Source: Chryseobacterium shigense
GTDB taxonomy: Bacteria > Bacteroidota > Bacteroidia > Flavobacteriales > Weeksellaceae
NCBI RefSeq assembly: GCF_014207845.1
Contig: NZ_JACHLC010000002.1
Coordinates: 558,001-622,000 of the forward strand
DNA length: 64,000 bases
Reading direction: 5' to 3'
Part shown: positions 36,024 through 44,974 of the stretch, in pieces
How the letters are laid out: each line of letters begins with the position of its first letter
Position numbering within the stretch: position 1 is the stretch's first letter
Made by a program: the position numbers and the translations under genes
The notes under the pieces: generated by a model
Database searches by the model: none
Seen by the model: only the letters and a program-made list of their open reading frames with translations
Told to the model about the DNA's origin: nothing

Positions 36024-36695
36024 TTATAGTTTCTTTTTTATCAGTCTGAAAATAGAAGCCAGGTTATTTTCTTCTGATGTGAAGATTTCTCCTGCAGTGT
36101 ACTTTCTAAGTTCTCCCGATGTAGTTTCTCCGATTGAAAAAATCTTTATTCCTTCCAAAGGATTGAGTTTTGCAAAACTACGAACTCCGCTTGGACTAAA
36201 AAAAACTGCAGCATGATATTTTTCAGGTACGGAAGGGTAAAGCTCTTCCGTTGTATAAATTGTGATCTTTTTGTAGCTGATGTTCTGTAAAGGAAGATTC
36301 TTATCCAGCACGTCAATGGCAAGATTACCACAGAAATGGAGAAACTTTTCGTCCTGGCAGTTTCCGATGATAAACCTTGAAAGTACTTCGGCATTCTTCA
36401 GCACCTTAAATGTTCCGAAACCGTATTTTCTCAGTTCACGCTTTGTTTTTTCGCCGATGCAGTATATTTTGTTGTAGTTTCTTGCAGTAAAATCCTCGTT
36501 GGGTTTAAATTGATTCTCAAAGAATGAGCGTACTCCGTTGACACTTGTGAAGATCAGGGAATAGTTTTTTAAATCAAACGGAACAGTTCTTATAGGTTCT
36601 GTTCTGATTACCTCAACGCATTCAGCCGAGATATCCGATCCTAATTCTTTGGATAATAATTCGGCAGCTATGATTTTGGTAAACAGGATTTTCAT
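36024..36695 (-). CDS. hemD: Uroporphyrinogen-III synthase
   Basis: A 223-residue protein fitting HemD, the enzyme that closes hydroxymethylbilane into uroporphyrinogen III. HemD is poorly conserved; the support is the two-domain layout, the LIFTSVNGVRSFFEN block, YCIGEKTKRELRKYG, the AVFFSPSGVRSF block and IFSIGETTSGELRKY, which match known members, and its position between hemC and hemE. It starts 4 bases after the upstream amidase stop. Confidence 0.9.
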   Translation of the reverse strand: MKILFTKIIAAELLSKELGSDISAECVEVIRTEPIRTVPFDLKNYSLIFTSVNGVRSFFENQFKPNEDFTARNYNKIYCIGEKTKRELRKYGFGTFKVLKNAEVLSRFIIGNCQDEKFLHFCGNLAIDVLDKNLPLQNISYKKITIYTTEELYPSVPEKYHAAVFFSPSGVRSFAKLNPLEGIKIFSIGETTSGELRKYTAGEIFTSEENNLASIFRLIKKKL

Positions 36696-36699
36696 TACA

Positions 36700-37356
36700 T
36701 TAAGGTTTGTCTTTTAAGTGCAGATCGGTAACTAACAGTCTTACCTTTTTCATAAAATCTTTTCCGGGATCATCTTTTATGGTGAAATAATTCGGATCCG
36801 TTTCTTTCCAAAGCTTAGAACCCCTGAATACACCATATTCTGAATGTCCTATCAGGTATTCTATTTTATACTTTTTAGTTAATTGCCTTACCAGCTGAGC
36901 ATTTGCCAAAACCTGGTTTTCTGTCAGAGGCTGGCTTTTGCTTCCTATATTTTCAATACCAATAGCACAGTAATTAAGTCCTATGGTATGTCTTGCGAAC
37001 ATATCGGATTCCATAAGCTGGTAAATGGTGCCGTCCCTGTCTACAATAAACTGGGAAGATACATTTAAAGTACTCTGCTTCTTCAAAACATTTCTGGCCG
37101 ATTCCAGATACGTTTTATTGAAATATCTATAATTGGTTTCAACAGTTCCTCCCGCGGTATAATGCAGTACAATTATTTTGGGTGAAATAGCAGGTGTATT
37201 TTGCACGATATTGTAATGATCTTTAAGGTACTCTAAACTTAGACGCACTCTCTCCTTTGAGTAATCAATGGGTTTGTTGATGGTTTTAAATTCGTTAGTC
37301 TGAGCTTCTGTATAGCATGATACCAATATAAATAAAGCATAGATAAGGTTTTTCAT
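36700..37356 (-). CDS. N-acetylmuramoyl-L-alanine amidase (amidase_2/PGRP-like)
   Basis: A 218-residue exported zinc amidase that cleaves the peptide from MurNAc in peptidoglycan. It has a signal peptide (MKNLIYALFILVSCYTEAQ) and amidase_2 features: VLHYTAGG with a zinc His, ARHTIGLNYCAIGIENIG, and LIGHSEY with another. The usual third ligand region (WKETDPNYF) is present. It sits inside the hem operon, 4 bases before hemD and directly after the DUF1287 gene. Confidence 0.86.
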   Translation of the reverse strand: MKNLIYALFILVSCYTEAQTNEFKTINKPIDYSKERVRLSLEYLKDHYNIVQNTPAISPKIIVLHYTAGGTVETNYRYFNKTYLESARNVLKKQSTLNVSSQFIVDRDGTIYQLMESDMFARHTIGLNYCAIGIENIGSKSQPLTENQVLANAQLVRQLTKKYKIEYLIGHSEYGVFRGSKLWKETDPNYFTIKDDPGKDFMKKVRLLVTDLHLKDKP

Positions 37357-37363
37357 AAGCAGC

Positions 37364-37945
37364 TTATTTCCGGTATTGATAATGTCCTGTAATGGTATAT
37401 GTAAAAAGACAGTCTTCTAAAACCTGTCCGCCTCCTATATTATGAACGATCAGGAACCTCTTTCCGTCAGCAGATTTCTTATTGACAACAATCCCGATAT
37501 GGGTAAGGTTTCCGGGTAAAATCCAGGTAACAATATCTCCGGGAATATAAAGTTCAGGATTGGTTTCAGTAGATTTTATTTTTCCGAATTTAGAAAAGAA
37601 AACGGCAAGATTCGGAACCCTTCTGTGGTCAATATTGGTGTCAGGTTTTTTTAATCCCCATGTTTTCGGGTATTTTGAAAAGTTTTTTCCCATGTCCTCA
37701 TGAACTTCTTTCTGAAGATCTATGCCAAGCTTCCTGTATGCCCTGATAATAACATCCGTGCAGACTCCTTTGTCAGCAGGGATATCTCCGTTAGGATATT
37801 TAATCACGAAATAAGCAGGATCATACCTTATTGTATTATCTATCAGGCTCAAAGCGGAATTGGATAGCTGAAGTGCAAATTTATCCTGTGCATTTGCAGC
37901 AAATACACAAAAAAGGAATACAAATAAAAAAAAGGATTTTTTCAT
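37364..37945 (-). CDS. DUF1287 domain exported protein
   Basis: A 193-residue exported protein (signal peptide MKKSFFLFVFLFCVFAANAQ). The DUF1287 pattern is clear: DKGVCTDVIIRAYRKLGIDLQ with its Cys, THIGIVVNKKS with His and IVHNIGGGQ. This is an NlpC/P60-like papain-fold layout (Cys-His), so a cell-wall or amide-cleaving role is plausible. It precedes the amidase by 7 bases, and the pair is embedded in the heme operon. Confidence 0.82.
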   Translation of the reverse strand: MKKSFFLFVFLFCVFAANAQDKFALQLSNSALSLIDNTIRYDPAYFVIKYPNGDIPADKGVCTDVIIRAYRKLGIDLQKEVHEDMGKNFSKYPKTWGLKKPDTNIDHRRVPNLAVFFSKFGKIKSTETNPELYIPGDIVTWILPGNLTHIGIVVNKKSADGKRFLIVHNIGGGQVLEDCLFTYTITGHYQYRK

Positions 37946-37990
37946 TGCTCTGCATTGGGTATGTAAAGATACAAATCTGCCTGGGATTTC

Positions 37991-38899
37991 TTAATAGGAG
38001 TTTTTGATCTCGGTCATCAGCTCTTTTCCTCCGTTTTCAAGAACTATTTTTGCGAATTTTTTTCCAAAGTTCTCGTTTTCATTGTATTCGAAGTTCTCAT
38101 CGGTGGCAATACAGTTTTTACCATCCAGAGAACAAAGTGCAGCTTTGAAACGGACCTGGTTTTCGATGATCTCTGCAAAAGCTCCGATTGGGGCAGTGCA
38201 TCCGCCTTCCAGTGTGCTCAGGAAATTTCTTTCGATCTCTACACAGATCTGTGTTTTCTTATGATTGATCTGGCTTAGAATTTCATTGATTTCCGGTTTG
38301 TCAGAATGTCCGGCAACGGCAATTACTCCCTGAGAGGCAGCCGGAATCATTAACGGAAGCATTTCATAATCAATGTCCATTTTCATTCTCTTGATTCCTG
38401 CCAGAGATAGGATCGTGGCATCAAAATCCCCTTCTTCCAGTTTCTGCAGACGAGTCTGGATATTTCCACGGATATCTGAGAATTCAGCGTGAGGATAATT
38501 CTTTAGCCAGAATGCCCTTCTTCTCAGGCTGGATGTAGCCAGCTTCAGCTCGTGGAATTCCTTATTTCGTGCAGATTCTTTTCTTATCAATACGTCCTGT
38601 GGAAAATCTCTTTCCAGATAGGCAATGATCTCAATATTTTGTGGAAGCTGTGTGGGTACATCTTTTAAAGAGTGTACAGCGATATCAATTTCGTCATTCA
38701 GTAAAGCTACATCAAGGTCTCTTGTAAAAACCCCGGTGATCCCCAAAGAATAAAGCGGTTGATTTAAGTTCTTATCGCCGGAAGAGACAATAGGAACAAT
38801 TTCCGTTAAATAATTACGGTTTTGAAGGTTCCTCGCAACCTCTCTTGCCTGCCAAAGTGCCAGTGCGGAATTTCGTGTCCCGATTCTAATGCTTTTCAT
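37991..38899 (-). CDS. hemC: Hydroxymethylbilane synthase (porphobilinogen deaminase)
   Basis: HemC (about 302 residues) joins four porphobilinogens into hydroxymethylbilane, using a dipyrromethane cofactor on a Cys (here EGGCTAPIGAF). Other blocks: IRIGTRNSALALWQA, HSLKDVPTQLP, SSLRRRAFWLKNYP and SAASQGVIAV-type PAASQGVIAVAG. I chose the ATG at 38899; the longer frame would overlap hemA by 38 bases, this one by 14. Confidence 0.97.
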   Translation of the reverse strand: MKSIRIGTRNSALALWQAREVARNLQNRNYLTEIVPIVSSGDKNLNQPLYSLGITGVFTRDLDVALLNDEIDIAVHSLKDVPTQLPQNIEIIAYLERDFPQDVLIRKESARNKEFHELKLATSSLRRRAFWLKNYPHAEFSDIRGNIQTRLQKLEEGDFDATILSLAGIKRMKMDIDYEMLPLMIPAASQGVIAVAGHSDKPEINEILSQINHKKTQICVEIERNFLSTLEGGCTAPIGAFAEIIENQVRFKAALCSLDGKNCIATDENFEYNENENFGKKFAKIVLENGGKELMTEIKNSY

Positions 38900-40160
38900 T
38901 GAATTCGTTGTTTGGTTGTTCAACTAATATTTCGTGCATTAATTTACTAATTTCTTCGGCTTTCAAAGGGTTGTCTATGATAAATTTTGCAAAACGGTTG
39001 GTAATTTTCTGGATCATTTTATCAGAAAGCTCCATGTCCGTGATGTTTATGTATTTATTTTTCTTATAAAAATTATGCATTTCATTACGTTCCATATTTT
39101 TCAGGACCGCTTTGAAATGGTGGATATTGGGTGCCAGCTTTCTCTTTTTTTCCCATTCCAGGAAGTCTTTCATCAGTTCTTTGATGATTTTTTCAGCTTT
39201 TGGAATTTCTTTTTCCCTTTGCTGAATTGTTTCCTGAATTTGTTTCGAAAGCTCATCTACATCAATAAGGGTTACATTTTCATTCTCGGTAACGTTCTTT
39301 TCAACGTTATGAGGAATAGAAAGATCAATCACCAGTGTTTCCTTTCCGTTCGGGAAGTGGGATTTGTTAATGATAGGATGTTTTGCCCCGGTTGCCACAA
39401 TCAGGATGTCGGTGTTTTTTAATTCCTGGTCAACATCAGAATAATCAACATGAGGAATACTGTATTTCTGGGAAATTTTCTCAGCCTTCTCCTGTGTTCT
39501 GTTGGCTATTTTAATTTTCGGCTGATACACATGTTTTACCAGGTTTTCAACCGTATTTTGTCCGATCTCGCCTACACCTAAAAGAAGAATGTTCTTTTCA
39601 GTGATTCTTTTCTGGTTATTCAGAATATAATGAACAGCAGCATAAGACACGGAAGCGGCTCCATTGGAAATTCCGGTTTCATTCTTGATCCTTTTTGAAA
39701 TCTGGATCGCGGCATTAATTGCTCTTTCCAGATACGGATTAGAATTCTGTCTCTCTTTTTTAAAACGGCTGTATGCTTTTTTGATCTGTCCGATGATCTC
39801 AAAGTCTCCAATGATCTGGCTTTCAAGTCCTGCTGCTACTCTGAACAGATGGGCAAGGGCTTCTTCCTTGGTAAGAATATTGGCAAACTGGAGAAAGTCC
39901 GTAAGCTGTACACCAATGGTTTTGCAGTACTCTTCCGCTACCAGGAGATAATTGGGAGAAGTAGTATAGATCTCGGTTCTGTTACACGTAGAAACCACAA
40001 ATGCATCCCCTAAATCCACACTGTGGATCCGGCTGACAAAATTTTTGATGTTCTCATCAAAGAATGCAAATTTCCCTCTTGTTTCTACATCAGCCTTCTC
40101 GTAGCTGATGGAAAGCACAGCGAAATTAGACGTCTGATGAATGTTGGAATACTGTAACAT
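38886..40160 (-). CDS. hemA: Glutamyl-tRNA reductase
   Basis: HemA (about 424 residues) reduces glutamyl-tRNA to glutamate-1-semialdehyde, the first committed step of this pathway. Motifs: VVSTCNRTEIY with the catalytic Cys, ESQIIGDFEIIGQIKKAY, LLLGVGEIGQNTVENL (NADPH site) and the C-terminal dimerisation helices. Start chosen at 40160: the alternative ATG at 40172 overlaps the -7 box at 40170-40177. It is the first gene of the hem operon. hemB and hemL are not in the window. Confidence 0.96.
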   Translation of the reverse strand: MLQYSNIHQTSNFAVLSISYEKADVETRGKFAFFDENIKNFVSRIHSVDLGDAFVVSTCNRTEIYTTSPNYLLVAEEYCKTIGVQLTDFLQFANILTKEEALAHLFRVAAGLESQIIGDFEIIGQIKKAYSRFKKERQNSNPYLERAINAAIQISKRIKNETGISNGAASVSYAAVHYILNNQKRITEKNILLLGVGEIGQNTVENLVKHVYQPKIKIANRTQEKAEKISQKYSIPHVDYSDVDQELKNTDILIVATGAKHPIINKSHFPNGKETLVIDLSIPHNVEKNVTENENVTLIDVDELSKQIQETIQQREKEIPKAEKIIKELMKDFLEWEKKRKLAPNIHHFKAVLKNMERNEMHNFYKKNKYINITDMELSDKMIQKITNRFAKFIIDNPLKAEEISKLMHEILVEQPNNEFNEKH

Positions 40161-40169
40161 AAGCAGTCG

Positions 40170-40177
40170 CAAATTTA
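40170..40177 (-). promoter_or_regulatory. -7 box (TAAATTTG) of the hem operon
   Basis: TAAATTTG on the minus strand. It leaves only a very short leader before the ATG at 40160, so the transcript may be nearly leaderless. No -33 match was seen. Confidence 0.45.
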
Positions 40178-40508
40178 CGGATTTTTTAATTAACCATCCG
40201 CTGATAATGTATATGATAATTATCGTAAAAAACTATAGTAAAGTGTTCATTTTGATTTTTAGATTTTAAAAAAATATTGGAAGGTATAAATGTGAAAAAT
40301 CTAACAGAAATAAAGAAAAATTTACAGATAATTATACTTGAATTCTCTTTCTTTTTTATTCTTTGGCTGTTTTATCTTTCAGTAAATCCGATTTTTTGCC
40401 TCATCCCGTTAATTTAGTTTAAATCAGGCTCCATAAATGATTAAATCAAAAGTTAATAAACAATTGTGAATTTTAATAAAATTTTAACCAAATTATGTGT
40501 ACGTTAAG

Positions 40509-40539
40509 TTTCTTTAGTAGTGTTAAATTCATATCTTTG
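40509..40539 (+). promoter_or_regulatory. Promoter of the mre-mrd operon
   Basis: TTTC, a 19-base spacer, then TATCTTTG, close to the TTTG/TAnnTTTG pattern. The -7 box ends 24 bases before the mreB ATG. Confidence 0.55.
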
Positions 40540-40563
40540 TAAACTTAAAATCAGAAGAAAAAT

Positions 40564-41589
40564 ATGAGTTTATTCGATATGTTTACGCAAGAAATTGCGA
40601 TAGACCTTGGTACTGCCAATACCCTTATTATCCACAATAACAAAATTGTTATAGATCAGCCGTCAATTGTTGCAATTGAACGTTCTACGGGTAGACCTAT
40701 TGCGGTCGGTGAGCAGGCTAAGCACATGCAGGGTAAAACTCACGAAGATATCAAGACCATCCGTCCGCTGAAAGATGGGGTAATTGCAGATTTCCACGCT
40801 TCTGAACATATGATTAAGGAATTTATCAAAAAAATTCCCGGGATCAAGGGCAGGTTTATTCAGCCGGCATTAAGAATCGTTATCTGTATCCCTTCCGGTA
40901 TTACGGAAGTTGAAAAAAGAGCAGTAAGAGATTCTGCTCAGAAAGTAAATGCAAAAGAAGTAAGGTTGATTTATGAACCAATGGCAGCTGCAATAGGAGT
41001 TGGTATTGATGTTCAGAAACCTGAAGGAAATATGATTATCGACATAGGCGGAGGTACCACAGAAATTGCTGTTGTAGCGTTAGGAGGAATTGTATGTGAT
41101 AAATCTGTGAAAATTGCAGGTGATGTATTTACTAATGATATTGCGTATTATCTGAGAACTCACCATAACCTTTATATTGGAGAAAGAACTGCTGAAAGAA
41201 TCAAAATTGAAGTAGGTTCTGCAGTGGAAGATCTTGATGTTGATATTGAAGATATCCCGGTACAGGGTAGAGACCTTATCACAGGAAAGCCAAAAGAGAT
41301 CATGGTAGGATATAAGGAAATTGCACGTGCATTAGACAAGTCTATCATTAGAATTGAAGATGCCGTAATGGAAACACTTTCTCTTACTCCACCGGAACTG
41401 GCTGCCGATATTTATAAAACAGGTATTTATCTTGCCGGAGGAGGTGCTTTATTGAGAGGCCTTGCGGATAGGCTGCACAAAAAAACCGGTCTTCCTGTAT
41501 TTGTTGCAGAAGATCCGTTGAGAGCTGTAGTTCGCGGAACAGGTATTGCCCTTAAGAATATGGATAAGTTCAATTTCTTAATTAAATAA
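40564..41589 (+). CDS. mreB: Rod-shape actin homologue MreB
   Basis: MreB (341 residues) is a bacterial actin that polymerises along the membrane and guides cell-wall elongation. Actin-fold blocks: IAIDLGTANTLI (phosphate 1), MIIDIGGGTTEIAVV (phosphate 2), EPMAAAIGVGID and GIYLAGGGALLRGL (adenosine). It is full length and heads the elongation operon mreB-mreC-mreD-mrdA-rodA. Confidence 0.98.
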   Translation: MSLFDMFTQEIAIDLGTANTLIIHNNKIVIDQPSIVAIERSTGRPIAVGEQAKHMQGKTHEDIKTIRPLKDGVIADFHASEHMIKEFIKKIPGIKGRFIQPALRIVICIPSGITEVEKRAVRDSAQKVNAKEVRLIYEPMAAAIGVGIDVQKPEGNMIIDIGGGTTEIAVVALGGIVCDKSVKIAGDVFTNDIAYYLRTHHNLYIGERTAERIKIEVGSAVEDLDVDIEDIPVQGRDLITGKPKEIMVGYKEIARALDKSIIRIEDAVMETLSLTPPELAADIYKTGIYLAGGGALLRGLADRLHKKTGLPVFVAEDPLRAVVRGTGIALKNMDKFNFLIK

Positions 41590-41617
41590 TTCTAACCTTT
41601 TACGACTATATATCTGA

Positions 41618-42472
41618 ATGGGATTTTTGCTGAGATTATTTTCGAAGAATGCTCTTTTTGTCTTCTTTATATTCCTGCAGATTGTTGCTCTGGTTCTGAT
41701 ATTCTCTAAAAATGCCATGCAGAAATCATGGATAGCCGGCCAATCCGCTGCGCTGAATTCATGGGTTTCAGGCTATATTGATGAAGGAGTTTCCTATCTG
41801 AAACTGAAACAGATCAATGAAGACCTTGTGGCGCAGAACAAGTCCCTGATGACTCAGCTGTATGGTAAGGAAGGAGCAAAAAATCCTGTATTCAGAAAAG
41901 TTCATGATACATTGGGAGGCGGTCAGATCTACACCTTTGTAGATGGTGAGATCGTATTCAACAGTATCAACAGAAGAAATAATTACTTTACCATCAACCG
42001 TGGCCGCAGAGACGGTGTTTTCCCTCAGATGGGGGTAATGGCGCCTAAAGGGATTGCGGGAATTGTAATTAACTCAACAGACAGTTACGCTTTGGTTCAG
42101 TCAGTATTAAGTGTAAATACAATCAGAATTAATGCTTCCCTTAAAAATTCCGGATATTTCGGAACATTAACATGGAATGGAGATAATTCCAGGGTGATGC
42201 ACCTTGCAGATATTCCCAAATATGTTGCTTTGAAGATTGGTGACACCGTTGTAACAGACGGAAAATCAGCTATTTTCCCTAAAGGTGTAACGATTGGGAC
42301 TATTGCAGGATATTCAGTAGATAATAAAACAGGTTTTTGGGATATTTCAGTAGAACTCAGTGAGAAAATGGGTGCTTTAAGCAAAGTATTCGTTGTGAAG
42401 AATCTTAAAAAAGCTGAAGTACAGAGAATTCAGGATACATTACAGGCCGTAATAAAAAAAGAAAATGATTAG
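41618..42472 (+). CDS. mreC: Rod-shape-determining protein MreC
   Basis: A 284-residue bitopic membrane protein: one N-terminal helix (NALFVFFIFLQIVALVLIF), a coiled-coil-like stretch, then the periplasmic beta-barrel pair typical of MreC (RRDGVFPQMGVMAPKGIAGIV and LKIGDTVVTDGKSAIFPKGVTIG). MreC links MreB to the PBP2-RodA synthase outside the membrane. Its 3' end overlaps mreD by 8 bases (ATGATTAG). Confidence 0.95.
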   Translation: MGFLLRLFSKNALFVFFIFLQIVALVLIFSKNAMQKSWIAGQSAALNSWVSGYIDEGVSYLKLKQINEDLVAQNKSLMTQLYGKEGAKNPVFRKVHDTLGGGQIYTFVDGEIVFNSINRRNNYFTINRGRRDGVFPQMGVMAPKGIAGIVINSTDSYALVQSVLSVNTIRINASLKNSGYFGTLTWNGDNSRVMHLADIPKYVALKIGDTVVTDGKSAIFPKGVTIGTIAGYSVDNKTGFWDISVELSEKMGALSKVFVVKNLKKAEVQRIQDTLQAVIKKEND

Positions 42473-42971
42473 CAGGACTTTATTTACCGATATATTGATC
42501 ATGATCTTCCTGGTTGCATTACAGATTTTTGTACTGAACAGGATTACTATTTTCGGAAAATATACACCGGTTCTTTACCCGGTGTTTGTCATGTTTTATC
42601 CTTTCTTCAGAAATAAATTTCAATTTTTAGCTTTAAGCTTTTTAATAGGGCTTTCTGTAGACGGGTTCCTCAACACATGGGGAATCAATGCTTTTGCAAC
42701 AACACTCATTGCGTATTTCAGAACATTGATCTTCAGAACTTCCACAGATACTTCCACCGATTTTTTCTCTTTTCAGTCCCTTCAGTGGGCGCAGTTTTTA
42801 CTGTTCCTTTTTTCAAGTATCTTCCTGCACCAGCTTTTAGTGCAGTACATCGAATTCTTTAAATTTAGCCGTTTTTTCGAAATATTACTTAATGTAGTGA
42901 TAACAAGTATAATTTCCTTTATATTTATAGTTATTTACGCATTAATATTTAAAATCAAACAAAAAGTTTGA
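42465..42971 (+). CDS. mreD: Rod-shape-determining protein MreD
   Basis: A 168-residue inner-membrane protein with about five helices and no soluble domain, the MreD layout. Sequence conservation in this family is low; the name rests on hydrophobicity, length and its place between mreC and mrdA, overlapping both. Confidence 0.9.
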   Translation: MISRTLFTDILIMIFLVALQIFVLNRITIFGKYTPVLYPVFVMFYPFFRNKFQFLALSFLIGLSVDGFLNTWGINAFATTLIAYFRTLIFRTSTDTSTDFFSFQSLQWAQFLLFLFSSIFLHQLLVQYIEFFKFSRFFEILLNVVITSIISFIFIVIYALIFKIKQKV

Positions 42972-44974
42972 ACACACGTTATTTAAAAATCTTTTCTATC
43001 CTCGCAGTAATCGCTCTTATTTTTGTGGCGAGGCTTGCTTATTTACAGCTGTTTACAGACCGTTATGCATTAAATGCTGCGAATACATCCATTAAAATCG
43101 AATACGTTATCCCTCAGAGAGGAGTGGTTTTCGACAGGAACGGAAAAATCCTTGTAGGAAACCAGCCTGCTTACGAAATATCCTTTACCCAGGCCTTAAT
43201 GAAGCCGGATTTTGATACCATTGGTTTTTGTAATCTGATGCAGATCAGCAAACCGGATTTTATAAAAAAGATTAATATTATCAAAAAAGAAAAATATTAT
43301 TCAAAGCTGACTCCTATGACCTTTTTAAAGGACCTCAGCAGAGAAGATATTGCCAGGGTGCAGGAAATCATTTTCAAATATCCTGCATTCAGTATTGTTT
43401 CCAGGCCTCAGCGTCAGTATGAAGTGGGAACTTCCGGAAACCTTTTAGGATATACCAGTGAAGTAAACGAGAGAGAAATTAAAAAAGACTCAGCCTATTA
43501 TCTTCCTGGCGATTTTATCGGGAAAACCGGTGTTGAAAAATCCTATGAAAAAGATCTTCGGGGTATAAAAGGAATGAAGTATATCCAGAAAGATATCAAA
43601 CTTCGAAATATTGGATCTTATAAAAACGGATCACTGGACAAAGATGTTGTTACCGGTAAAGATATTACCCTGACAATTGATTATGATCTCCAAAGAATTG
43701 CAGAAGAAATGCTGGTCGACAAACATGGAGCAATTGTAGCAATAGACCCGAATAATGGAGAAATTCTGACTATGGCAACAGGCCCGGATATTGATCCGAA
43801 TTTATTTACGGGACCATACAAATCAAAAAACCTTTACGCCTTATCAAAAGATACCCTATACGAGAATAAGCCAACCTTTGACAGATCTGTTCAGGCAGCT
43901 TATCCTCCGGGTTCCACCTTCAAACTGCTTACCGCTCTTGCAGGAATGCAGATGGGAGTAATGGATGAAAATACCGTTTTCCCTTGTGGAGGAGGCTTTT
44001 ATTATAAAGGTTTAAGAATTAAAGGGCACGGCGGGGCAGATCCGCTTATTCCCGCCATCCAGGTTTCCAGCAACTGTTATTTCTCCCATGCATTTATCGC
44101 CATTATGAATAAATACCCGGGAGATCCTTCCAGAGGTGTAGATGAATGGAAAAAGATCATGAGCAGCTTCGGAGTAGGAGAATACCTGAATAATGATATT
44201 GCAGTAGGTTCGCCGGGAAGAATTCCTACAGGGAAATTCTACGAAAAAAGAAGCGGTAAAAAGAACTGGAGTACAGATTATACAATGAACGGTTCCATTT
44301 TTAACGGAATGGGGCAGGGAGATGTTTTGGTAACTCCTCTTCAGTTGGCAAACTATGTTGCAGCCATTGCCAATAAAGGCTGGTTCTATACTCCGCATAT
44401 CGTTAAATCTATTGATGGCAAACCTAATCCTGATCCGAGATTTAAAACAAAGCATAAAACCCTTGTAGACCCTAAACATTTCGAGCCCGTGCTGAAAGGG
44501 ATGGAAGCCGTGGTGTTAAGAGGTACAGCAAGAAGCTTGAAATCCAATGATTTTACCCAGCTTGCAAAAACCGGTACCGCACAGGTTCCCCAGGGAAAAG
44601 ATAACTCTATCTTCGTGCTGATTGCTCCTGCGGACAAGCCAAGAATTGTGGTTGCGGCAGTAATGGAGCATGCAGGATTTGGGGCAACATGGGCAGGGCC
44701 AGCCTGTACCGTGATCGCTGAAAAATATATAACCGGTGACCTGAAGAGAGAAAACCTCTACAAAAAAATGACCGGAGCCAGCTTTATGCCGGAGTACAAA
44801 AGACAATGGATTGCAGATCTGAAGCGTAAAGGACTTTACAAAGACCCTAAAGCAGATTCAGCAACGCTGAAAAGAAAACAGGACAGCCTGAACTTTATCA
44901 AAGAGCAGAAAGCAAAACTGCAGAAAAAAATAGAAGAAGAAACAAAGAACAACGCTAAAAAAGTAAAGCCATGA
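42968..44974 (+). CDS. mrdA: Penicillin-binding protein 2 (elongation transpeptidase)
   Basis: A 668-residue class B PBP that cross-links peptidoglycan during elongation. One N-terminal membrane helix, then a pedestal domain with GVVFDRNGKIL and the transpeptidase domain with STFK (nucleophile Ser), SSN (in QVSSNCYFSH) and KTGTAQ. The start codon is TTG, overlapping the mreD stop (TTGA), so translation is coupled. The last 60 residues are a Lys-rich tail. Confidence 0.96.
   Translation: MNTRYLKIFSILAVIALIFVARLAYLQLFTDRYALNAANTSIKIEYVIPQRGVVFDRNGKILVGNQPAYEISFTQALMKPDFDTIGFCNLMQISKPDFIKKINIIKKEKYYSKLTPMTFLKDLSREDIARVQEIIFKYPAFSIVSRPQRQYEVGTSGNLLGYTSEVNEREIKKDSAYYLPGDFIGKTGVEKSYEKDLRGIKGMKYIQKDIKLRNIGSYKNGSLDKDVVTGKDITLTIDYDLQRIAEEMLVDKHGAIVAIDPNNGEILTMATGPDIDPNLFTGPYKSKNLYALSKDTLYENKPTFDRSVQAAYPPGSTFKLLTALAGMQMGVMDENTVFPCGGGFYYKGLRIKGHGGADPLIPAIQVSSNCYFSHAFIAIMNKYPGDPSRGVDEWKKIMSSFGVGEYLNNDIAVGSPGRIPTGKFYEKRSGKKNWSTDYTMNGSIFNGMGQGDVLVTPLQLANYVAAIANKGWFYTPHIVKSIDGKPNPDPRFKTKHKTLVDPKHFEPVLKGMEAVVLRGTARSLKSNDFTQLAKTGTAQVPQGKDNSIFVLIAPADKPRIVVAAVMEHAGFGATWAGPACTVIAEKYITGDLKRENLYKKMTGASFMPEYKRQWIADLKRKGLYKDPKADSATLKRKQDSLNFIKEQKAKLQKKIEEETKNNAKKVKP

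Larger units (their letters stand above)
40161..40563. other. Gene-free divergent promoter region between hemA and mreB
   Basis: About 400 AT-rich bases separate the divergent hemA and mreB genes. It holds a -7 box for each side (hemA at 40170-40177, mreB at 40532-40539) and a hairpin-like GATAATTATC palindrome near 40214. I see no other gene, tRNA or conserved element in the middle. Confidence 0.7.
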
